From assembly GCA_030591105.1 (NCBI GenBank), contig JAUVBS010000070.1, positions 1-8,280 of the forward strand: DNA of 8,280 bases. Direction: 5' to 3'. Of this stretch, positions 1 through 6,363 are shown in pieces (the stretch's first letter is position 1; each line of letters starts with the position of its first letter). This DNA comes from a bacterium (GTDB lineage: Bacteria > Krumholzibacteriota > Krumholzibacteriia > LZORAL124-64-63). The notes beneath the pieces are model-generated. The model ran no database searches. It had not been told where the DNA came from and worked only from the letters and a program-made list of their open reading frames with translations. The position numbers were made by a program, and so were the translations under genes.

Positions 1-3000
1 GATCTGGCTGCGGACGATGATGTGGCTGCGTTCGCGGTCGCCGACGGTCATGACCTCCATGTCGGCCGCACCGCGGGCGCGAGGGAACGCCAGCCGCCGG
101 AAGGCGAGTCGGTCCTCCGGTGAGACCAGAGCGGCCTGCAGATCCGACAGGTCGACGAGCTGAGTGGCGCGCTTGTCCCGTTGCCGTAACAGTTTGTGCA
201 GCAGACGGTCGAAGGCGTCGTGTACCGACCGGGTCGCGTCTTGGAAGTAGGTGTGCCGGAACAGATAGTAGCGGGCGATCTCGTGGTATTGGTCGAGCCG
301 GTAGAGTCGTTTCAGCTCCCCGAGGAGTTCCAACCGCGCGGCCGCCGTGGCCTGGGGATTGACCCGCTGCCATTCGTGGTAACGGGCGAGGGCGCTACGT
401 AGGGGCAGCGGGACATGGTATTGCCTGTCGAGTTCGGTCAGGTACGCCGCTGCCGCCGCCGGTAGTTCGGGATCGAGCCCGGCGTCGCCGCCGTCGCGCA
501 ACTCCGTGCCTAGCTCTACGAGGAACTCTCTGGCGCTGTCGATGCCCAGTGCCTCGACACAGGCGTCGAAGATCCAGGTCAACTGCAGATGCTCCTGAAC
601 CCACGGGTAGTGGCTGACGGTGTGAGCGTAGAAATTCTTCACCAGCGGTCGTATCAGCGACAATGGTCCGTCATACCGCTGCCAGCCGCTGATACTGTTC
701 AGGGTGCCGCCGCCGCGGAAATCGGGTTCCGGTACGACGATATTCGCCGGCGCGACCATGCCCGGGATGATGCGCCGGCCGCTGTGGTGCCAGCCCCGCA
801 GCACCGTGGCCATGGCCGCGACGAACAGGTGCCGCCAGGAACTGGCCGACGGCAATCGGGTGCCGGGCCCACGTACACTGCTGAACTCGCGGATCCGTTC
901 CCAAACCGTCAGGTCGCTGACGTAAGCGAGCGAGGTCGCGCCCAGTTCGGGGCGGCAGCAGCCGAACGCAGGGAACACCGGCGTACCGTGAGGGTAGCCG
1001 CGGATGGCGATCAACCAGAAGATCGTCTCGAGGACGTGCTCTTGATCCAGGTCCTGGCGCATGATCAGTTGTAGGTCGTAGTGCTTACCCGCCCGGGTGT
1101 TGATGCTGACCCGGTAGCGTCGATAGTCGGGATGCGAGAGGATCCGCGAGATCCAGATACCACCGGGTTCGATCTCTGCGGGCGACAGCTGGTCGCCTTC
1201 GCAAGCCAGCATCACCGACTCGTCGAGGAAGGTGGTTCCGACCAGCACCTCGTTGAGCTTGGTGATTTCCCCCTCGGCCATCCCTTCCTGGTAGGAAATC
1301 TTGCTGGCCCACGCTTGCGGATCGTTGCCAGTGTTGCGGCTCGCCAATTCCTGTTCGAACCAGGCGGCCAATTCGTGGAAGTACTGTTCGGCTTGGTGCG
1401 CCAGGTCGGGATCCTGATCGTGCAAGGCCCAGCTTACCAATTCCTCGCGCACCGGAGCGTAGTAAGCGGGTTGGTAGCGCGCGAAGTCGGCCAGCAAGCG
1501 CAATAGATCGTCGAAGACCCGTCGGCGCGCCGCGTCCGCCGGCCAGGTGAGCTGGGAGCGGTAGCTATCCAGCCGCTGTCGGAAAGCCTGCAGACGACGC
1601 GGTTCGATGGCCGATTGGGCGATCGTAGCAATACTTTCCTGATCGAGGAAAGTACGGTTCGATTCGATAAAGGCCGGCAAGAAGCGATGGTAGTCGGGGA
1701 CCGGTTCGTCGAACACCAGGACCCGGTAGGCGCTGCTACGCACGTCTGCTTCGGGATGATTGGCGAGTGCCTCGAGACGGCGCCGGATCAAGTCGCCCGT
1801 GCGGTCACCGGTCTTCCGTAAGTGCTGGGCCAGGGTGGCGACTGCGTTGAGCGCAGCTTCGTGGGGACCGAACAACGCCTGCTGGCACAACGTATCGATC
1901 ACCGCTAGCTCGGGTACCGGCGGAACGTGGGCCGTCAGTGCGCGGATCTCGCCCTCGGACCGGTCGGGTAACCACACCTGTTCGGCGACCGTCGCGAGCG
2001 GTGTGTCCCAGCCAGCCTTGCAGGGGCCAAAAGCCGTGAGCGACGGGTTACCGACCCACAGCAACGGCTGCCGCGCAAACAGGCCCAGGTCGAGGGTGTC
2101 ACCTGACAGCCGGTATTCCAGGTCGCCGACCAGTAGTCGGTCTCGGGCGCGGTTCAACCGCAGCGTCAGCCGGGACCAGCCCCCGGTATCGACCAGGCCG
2201 GACTCGTCGGTCTGGATCGCTCCTTCGAGGATGCCAAGGTCACGGAAGAACCAGCGGGGTATCAGTACGCGTAGGCCTTCCCAGTCCAGTTCGTGCACGT
2301 TCGATCGATATAGCTCATCGATGCTATCGGCAAAATTGGTGGCGATCTGCTTGCGGCGATAGGAACCCTTTGGCGTCAGCTCGTCTCGGTCCTGCGCGAA
2401 GTCACGCTCGAGCACGACGAAATTAACTACGCGCTCGTAAGGGGCGAGGTTCAGATTGGCTTCGGTGACGATACGCTGGAAATACTCGTGCTCCTCTTCG
2501 TCGGTCAGACACGATTCGAGTACTTCGTCACCGCGGTCCGGTACGATCAGCAGCGTGTTGTAGTTGCGTGCGTCGCCGACCAGGAAGGTCCGCTCGATTC
2601 CCGGCACGCCGGTAAACTGTGCCTCGACCTTGCGCGGGGCGATGGTCTGGCCGCGGTTGTTCTTGTAGATGTCCTTGATGCGATCGACGATTTCTAACTG
2701 CCCGCCGGCGTGCTCGACGAACAGGTCGCCGGTGGCGATCCAGTGGCGGTCCGACGCCGGTTCGGCGACGGTCAGATCGCCCGTCGGTGCTTCTTCGGGC
2801 AGGTAACGCGCGACGTAGGGCCCGGCGATGCTCAGTTCACCTTGCGCGGAAAAACGCGTATGAACGCCGGGCAGCGGGATACCGACCGACCCCTCGATGT
2901 AGGCGTCGGGCGGGGTCATGGTCAATCCGCCCGTACCCTCGGTCATGCCGAAGCCGCTGCACAACTGTACGCCCATGCGGTGGAAGAAGCGGAACACCTT

Positions 3001-4215
3001 CGGATCTAGATAACCGGCCGCTGACAACCCCCAACGCAAACGGTCGCCCACCACTGCGGCGAACGTCTCGGCGGGCGATCGGTCGCCCTGTTCGGCTAGC
3101 AGAGCGTCGTAACGTTCCTGGATCTGGACCCAGCGCAGGGGAATGCTGATCAAGCCGGTGGGGCGCACCTGACGAAACAGCCGTAGTAACGTGTCGGCCG
3201 AAGGGTTGGCCGCGAACACATATGTACCGCCCCAGAAGAGCGCTCCTTGCAGCTCGAGAAAGCGTCCGAAAGTATGATAGAGCGGTAGGTAGCAGAGCTG
3301 GATCTCGTTCTGGCCAACGTCGGGCAGGGCGGCCGCCCGTGCGAACCGCTTGGTCACCAGATTGTAAGCGTTGAAGGCGACCCCCTTGGGCCGACCGGTG
3401 CTGCCCGAGGTGAACATCACCGTGCAGATGTCGCGGCACCCCAGGCGAGGGCGGCGCGCCAGACGGCGGTCGACTTCGGCGGCCGTTAGCTTGGCGCAGC
3501 GTTCGTCCAGCAACCGCACCTCGCGGTGTTCGTCACCGGCGTGAGCCTCGAGGAGCAGTATGGCGAAGGGGACTTCGGCCTGTGCACGCACCTCGGTGAG
3601 TTGGGCCACCCGCTGCGCATCGTCGGTCACCACGGTTGTGATCTGCAGCCGGTCGCAGATCCAAAGTATGGTCTCGGTGTTGAAGTGGACGCTCAGCGGT
3701 GTGACGAGAATGTCGTGAAGGAGACAGGCCAGATCGGTACACGCGGTGCCGACGCTGTTCTCGGCGAAGATCGCCACGCGCGGCGGTAGCTCCGGATCGG
3801 GACGGTCGCCAAGCAGCACGGCCGCGATTTCCCTGATCCGCCGCCGGACCTGACTGTAGCTCCAGCACGCGGCTCCCGGTTCGCCCGATTCGCGTAGCAA
3901 AGTCCGGTCGCCGTGTCGATCACAGCGTTGATCGAGCAAGTCGGCGAGACCGTAACCGGTGTGCTCGATCAACGCGAACGTGGTGTCGGCCCAGCGGTAA
4001 CGAAGGGAGCGATCGCCGAGCGCGTTGAGAAAGCCGGGGAGCCGTGTCTGGTCCAGATAGCGCAGCCAAAACCGGTGGTCGGTCGCTGCGAGATTCTCGT
4101 CCGCGATCGCATCTTCCACCGCGGTGAGCAGCGCAGCGGCCGCGGCCGGATCGGGTGTGTCGGCTGCTGTACAGACGTCCAGAGCCGATTGCAGCCGTTC
4201 GTGGTCGGTTGCCAA
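1..4215 (-). CDS. Giant multidomain protein with N-terminal ANL (acyl/aryl-CoA ligase-like) adenylation domain; 3' end outside window
   Basis: The frame is open for 1405 codons and leaves the window without a stop. Residues 1-85 are a mostly helical extension. Residues about 86-640 form an ANL adenylating domain: P-loop TSGSTGRPKG (269-278), YLPLYHTFGR (309-318), GFGMTE (421-426), ATGD with Asp497, and DRIKDIYKNNRGQ (511-523). ANL enzymes activate a carboxylate as an acyl-AMP and usually pass it to CoA or a carrier thiol; the YHTFGR and KDIYKNN motifs suggest the long-chain acyl-CoA synthetase side. The A10 region reads ELTPKGSYRRKQ (612-623), so the catalytic Lys is not in canonical spacing. 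Residues 640-770 are unassigned, 770-960 are helical and partly HEAT-like, 1000-1200 resemble a kinase fold lacking its catalytic Asp, and 1206-1360 are helical. Residues 1365-1405 appear to begin another domain. The TTG at 4215 is chosen because the frame has no ATG or GTG after the upstream TGA (4360-4362), and GGAGA lies 9 bases before it. The adenylation domain is certain; substrate and overall role are unknown. Confidence 0.9.
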   Translation of the reverse strand, partial: MATDHERLQSALDVCTAADTPDPAAAAALLTAVEDAIADENLAATDHRFWLRYLDQTRLPGFLNALGDRSLRYRWADTTFALIEHTGYGLADLLDQRCDRHGDRTLLRESGEPGAACWSYSQVRRRIREIAAVLLGDRPDPELPPRVAIFAENSVGTACTDLACLLHDILVTPLSVHFNTETILWICDRLQITTVVTDDAQRVAQLTEVRAQAEVPFAILLLEAHAGDEHREVRLLDERCAKLTAAEVDRRLARRPRLGCRDICTVMFTSGSTGRPKGVAFNAYNLVTKRFARAAALPDVGQNEIQLCYLPLYHTFGRFLELQGALFWGGTYVFAANPSADTLLRLFRQVRPTGLISIPLRWVQIQERYDALLAEQGDRSPAETFAAVVGDRLRWGLSAAGYLDPKVFRFFHRMGVQLCSGFGMTEGTGGLTMTPPDAYIEGSVGIPLPGVHTRFSAQGELSIAGPYVARYLPEEAPTGDLTVAEPASDRHWIATGDLFVEHAGGQLEIVDRIKDIYKNNRGQTIAPRKVEAQFTGVPGIERTFLVGDARNYNTLLIVPDRGDEVLESCLTDEEEHEYFQRIVTEANLNLAPYERVVNFVVLERDFAQDRDELTPKGSYRRKQIATNFADSIDELYRSNVHELDWEGLRVLIPRWFFRDLGILEGAIQTDESGLVDTGGWSRLTLRLNRARDRLLVGDLEYRLSGDTLDLGLFARQPLLWVGNPSLTAFGPCKAGWDTPLATVAEQVWLPDRSEGEIRALTAHVPPVPELAVIDTLCQQALFGPHEAALNAVATLAQHLRKTGDRTGDLIRRRLEALANHPEADVRSSAYRVLVFDEPVPDYHRFLPAFIESNRTFLDQESIATIAQSAIEPRRLQAFRQRLDSYRSQLTWPADAARRRVFDDLLRLLADFARYQPAYYAPVREELVSWALHDQDPDLAHQAEQYFHELAAWFEQELASRNTGNDPQAWASKISYQEGMAEGEITKLNEVLVGTTFLDESVMLACEGDQLSPAEIEPGGIWISRILSHPDYRRYRVSINTRAGKHYDLQLIMRQDLDQEHVLETIFWLIAIRGYPHGTPVFPAFGCCRPELGATSLAYVSDLTVWERIREFSSVRGPGTRLPSASSWRHLFVAAMATVLRGWHHSGRRIIPGMVAPANIVVPEPDFRGGGTLNSISGWQRYDGPLSLIRPLVKNFYAHTVSHYPWVQEHLQLTWIFDACVEALGIDSAREFLVELGTELRDGGDAGLDPELPAAAAAYLTELDRQYHVPLPLRSALARYHEWQRVNPQATAAARLELLGELKRLYRLDQYHEIARYYLFRHTYFQDATRSVHDAFDRLLHKLLRQRDKRATQLVDLSDLQAALVSPEDRLAFRRLAFPRARGAADMEVMTVGDRERSHIIVRSQI

Positions 4216-4397
4216 GTGCGGTCGTCTCCAACCGTTGTTGCCCGGGCTGCAGTTACCTACTACCGCTCCGATCCCGAGCCGGGTGTGATCTGGGTTCGCA
4301 CCCAACGTACTGGAAGTAGCGCTATCGCCAAAGCGGAATCGCTGCCCGCTCCGTGGAATTCACACACGCTCGCGACGGAGATGGCTTTTAGATCGGG
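4216..4397. other. Intergenic gap between hemH and the giant gene
   Basis: These 182 bases contain no open frame I believe in. I found no convincing sigma-70 promoter on the minus strand and no hairpin followed by a T-run. Two weak structures are visible: CTCCGT (4349-4354) pairing with ACGGAG (4375-4380) across a 20-base loop, and the 8-base palindrome TAGCGCTA at 4316-4323. The giant gene could be read through from hemH or have a promoter I cannot recognise. Confidence 0.5.
4225..4229 (-). promoter_or_regulatory. Shine-Dalgarno deciding the TTG start of the giant gene
   Basis: GGAGA on the minus strand lies 9 bases before the TTG at 4215. The only other usable initiator in frame, TTG at 4305, has no purine-rich stretch before it. 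This supports the shorter start, though a TTG start remains a prediction. Confidence 0.6.
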
Positions 4398-5483
4398 CTA
4401 CGGTTGGGCATCGAGACCGAACGCACGCGTAGCGAGCAGCCGGGCGAGATCACTCAGCCACCCCTCGTCCAGGTTGAGAGCGGAGATACGCTGGAATTCG
4501 GTCACGCCGTGGCCGGTGGCCGTCGCAGCCAGGTTACGGTCGAGTACGTGCAAGGTCTCGATGTGTTCGCAGGTAAAGCTGACCGGAACGATGAGCAAGC
4601 GACGGCAACCTGCTGCGCCCAGCTGGCGGGTTAGCGCTGCGAGGTCGGGACCGATCCAGCGTACAACCGCCAGCTTGCACTGGAACGCGAGCAAGGGGGA
4701 GTCGCCGCCGGACACCTGCTGCCACCACTGGTCGTGATCGCCGAGCGCGGTCGTCAGCGCTTCGTGCGCCGCCTGGACGGTTGCGCGGGTCTGTTCGAGG
4801 TAGGGGTCGCCGTGTTTGACGAAATGTTCCGGCAGCGAGTGGGCCGTCCAGACGACGCCGCAGGTGGACGGCTCGTGACCGGCGGCGGCCCAGTCGGTAA
4901 GTGCGGAGGCTGTGCGCTTGGCGAGTGCCTGGACGAAACCGGGCAAGAGGTGCCAATCCGGAATCACGTGCAGCGGCAAATGCGGTGCGAGTCGGGCGCA
5001 GGTGCGTGTGATCTCACCGAGGATGCTGCCCGAGGTTGCGGTGCTGTATTGGGGGTAGGTCGGCACCACCACCAACTGTCGTACACCGCGGGCCAACAGC
5101 GCGCTGACGGTCTCGTCGCTGTAGGGATGCCAGTACCGCATGGCGCATGCCGGCTCTATCTGCAGCTGTGAGCCAGCCAATAACTCGGCGAGTCGCGCCG
5201 CCTGTTTCTCGGTCCAAAGGCGTTGGGGTGATCCGCCGCCGAAACCGATGGCTATGTAACGCTGCTTGGCCGCGGCCACGCGCCGACGCACGATCAAGCG
5301 TCCGGCCAGACGCCCGAGCCACGGCGGCAGCGGCATGATCGCCGGGTCGGCAAACATGTTGCGCAGGAACGGTTCGACCGCTTCGGGGCCGTCCGGTCCA
5401 CCCATGCCGCCGAGGATCAAGCCGGTGGGCAGCGCCGGGTCGAGCCGATCCTGACGCCAAGCCTGGCGTTGGTAGTCTGGCAT
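4398..5483 (-). CDS. hemH: Ferrochelatase (protoheme ferro-lyase)
   Basis: Ferrochelatase inserts Fe2+ into protoporphyrin IX, the final step of protoheme synthesis, at the cytoplasmic face of the membrane. The 361-residue protein has the family landmarks in order: LGGMGGPDGP near the N-terminus (24-33), FGGGSP (81-86), AMRYWHP (114-120), PTYPQYS (141-147), TAHSLPEH with the metal/porphyrin-binding His215 (213-220), and SFTCEHIETL with the conserved Glu309 (302-311). The SF..EHIETL form resembles the cyanobacterial/plant version of this motif. There is no C-terminal Fe-S cysteine cluster. The segment LAFQCKLAVVRW (265-276) departs from the common FQSRxG pattern. The ATG at 5483 is preferred because a purine run (GAGAGAG) precedes it and the predicted promoter fits it; the same frame extends to a TTG at 5522 that would sit almost on the predicted transcription start. 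Whether the in vivo substrate is protoporphyrin rather than coproporphyrin is inferred from the likely proteobacterial host. Confidence 0.95.
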   Translation of the reverse strand: MPDYQRQAWRQDRLDPALPTGLILGGMGGPDGPEAVEPFLRNMFADPAIMPLPPWLGRLAGRLIVRRRVAAAKQRYIAIGFGGGSPQRLWTEKQAARLAELLAGSQLQIEPACAMRYWHPYSDETVSALLARGVRQLVVVPTYPQYSTATSGSILGEITRTCARLAPHLPLHVIPDWHLLPGFVQALAKRTASALTDWAAAGHEPSTCGVVWTAHSLPEHFVKHGDPYLEQTRATVQAAHEALTTALGDHDQWWQQVSGGDSPLLAFQCKLAVVRWIGPDLAALTRQLGAAGCRRLLIVPVSFTCEHIETLHVLDRNLAATATGHGVTEFQRISALNLDEGWLSDLARLLATRAFGLDAQP

Positions 5484-5487
5484 CGTA

Positions 5488-5494
5488 CTCTCTC
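5488..5494 (-). promoter_or_regulatory. Probable ribosome binding site of hemH
   Basis: GAGAGAG on the minus strand ends 4 bases before the ATG at 5483. It is a weak Shine-Dalgarno match, but it favours this ATG over the TTG at 5522. Confidence 0.45.
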
Positions 5495-5525
5495 GCACGT
5501 CGATTCGATAACTTACCAGCAACGT

Positions 5526-5553
5526 TAAATAGTGATACCGAATCGGTTGTCAC
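5526..5553 (-). promoter_or_regulatory. Possible sigma-70 promoter of hemH
   Basis: On the minus strand GTGACA (5548-5553, five of six to TTGACA) is followed after 16 bases by TATTTA (5526-5531, a poor -10 with three of six). Transcription would begin near 5519 and give a leader of about 36 bases before the hemH ATG. An 11-base palindrome fills most of the spacer. The -10 is weak, so this is tentative. Confidence 0.35.
5537..5547. repeat. Short palindrome in the hemH promoter spacer (possible operator)
   Basis: ACCGAATCGGT is a perfect inverted repeat with 5-base arms around one central base. It lies between the proposed -35 and -10 elements, where a bound repressor would block transcription. 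I do not match it to a known regulator site, and arms this short can arise by chance. Confidence 0.3.
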
Positions 5554-5658
5554 CAGGCGGTCATGCGGTCTCTTCGCAAATGTGTCTCACCCCATTCGCC
5601 CGACAGTGCCCCTCACGGCAACCACCATGGCCACATTTTCGAAGAAATTCCAAATCAA

Positions 5659-6363
5659 TCAGGACGAATCGCTGCTGGCGGCGAGACGATAGCCGACGCC
5701 GTGGACCGTCTGGATGAACCGTGGGCGGGCTGGATTGGTCTCGAGATGTTTACGCAGGCTCAGTATGAAATTGTCAACGGTGCGCGTGGTGGGATAAGCG
5801 CCGAAACCCCACACGCGATCCAGAATGGTGTCGCGATCGACCGGCTCCCCACGGCGTTCGGCGAGCACCCGCAAGATCATGACCTCTTTCTCCTTCAGCT
5901 TGACCGTTCCGTGGGCGGTGTCGGCGGTATAGCGGCGTAGATCGACTGTGCTGTTACCGATGACGAGCTGGTCAGTCACTTGTTGCTGATGCAGCCAGTC
6001 TTGCCGTCGGAACATCGACTTGATGCGCGCGAGCAATTCCTGTAGATCGAAAGGTTTGACGATGTAATCGTCGCCGCCCTCCTCGAGTCCGCGGATGCGG
6101 TCGTCACCGGCGCTGCGCGCGGTCAAAAACAAGACCGGCACTCGGTCGCCCGCGGCGCGAACTTGGCGGCAGAATTCGAAGCCGTCTTGACCTGGCAGCA
6201 TCACGTCCAGGAGGATCAGATCGATACCGCCATTACGCCAGAGGTCCAGCCCTTCCTCGGCCGAGCCGGCCAGCAGCGGTTCGAAACCATCCAGTTCGAG
6301 GTTGATACGCAGGCCGTCGGCCAGATGAGCATCGTCTTCCACTACGAGTATCCGCCGTTTCAT
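5659..6363 (-). CDS. OmpR/PhoB-family DNA-binding response regulator
   Basis: This 234-residue protein is a cytoplasmic transcription factor that is phosphorylated by its partner kinase. The receiver domain (about 1-120) has the acidic pair Asp10/Asp11, the phosphoacceptor Asp53 in LLDVMLPG, Thr81 in FLTAR and Lys103 in VKPF, all the residues needed for phosphotransfer. A winged-helix domain follows (about 130-230), with KLKEKEVMIL, the recognition-helix segment TRTVDNFILSLRKHLE and the C-terminal hairpin FIQTVHGVGYRL. Its length is normal for the family. Its ATG overlaps the stop of the histidine kinase gene by 4 bases (ATGA, 6360-6363), and GGAG lies 7 bases before the start, so the two are translationally coupled and almost certainly cognate. 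Targets cannot be read from the sequence; the symporter upstream is a natural candidate, and hemH just downstream is another. Confidence 0.96.
   Translation of the reverse strand: MKRRILVVEDDAHLADGLRINLELDGFEPLLAGSAEEGLDLWRNGGIDLILLDVMLPGQDGFEFCRQVRAAGDRVPVLFLTARSAGDDRIRGLEEGGDDYIVKPFDLQELLARIKSMFRRQDWLHQQQVTDQLVIGNSTVDLRRYTADTAHGTVKLKEKEVMILRVLAERRGEPVDRDTILDRVWGFGAYPTTRTVDNFILSLRKHLETNPARPRFIQTVHGVGYRLAASSDSS

Noticed and set aside
589..1074. Plus-strand open frame of 161 codons
   Set aside because: It is antisense to the giant gene, has low-complexity Arg/Ala composition and no believable family resemblance.
1760..2362. Plus-strand open frame of 200 codons
   Set aside because: It is antisense to the verified giant frame, and its Arg/Ser-rich translation has no recognisable domain.
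2837..3439. Minus-strand open frame of 200 codons inside the giant gene
   Set aside because: It is an out-of-phase reading of the adenylation domain; the true frame over the same bases shows TSGSTGRPKG and GFGMTE.
4316..4323. Palindrome TAGCGCTA in the gap before the giant gene
   Set aside because: It is eight bases long, without flanking symmetry or nearby promoter elements, and is expected by chance.
4349..4380. Possible terminator hairpin after hemH
   Set aside because: The stem has only 6 base pairs with a 20-base loop and no T-run on either strand.
3913..4737. Plus-strand open frame of 274 codons across the 5' end of the giant gene, the gap and part of hemH
   Set aside because: It is antisense to two well-supported genes, its translation is rich in Ser, Arg and Ala with no family motif, and long antisense frames are common in GC-rich DNA.
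5484..5522. Longer hemH starting at TTG 5522
   Set aside because: The extra 13 residues are not part of the family core, there is no ribosome binding site before the TTG, and the proposed promoter would leave almost no leader.
5571..5658. Terminator after the response regulator gene
   Set aside because: I looked for a GC-rich stem followed by T residues and found only 3-4 base-pair stems and the palindrome CCATGG.
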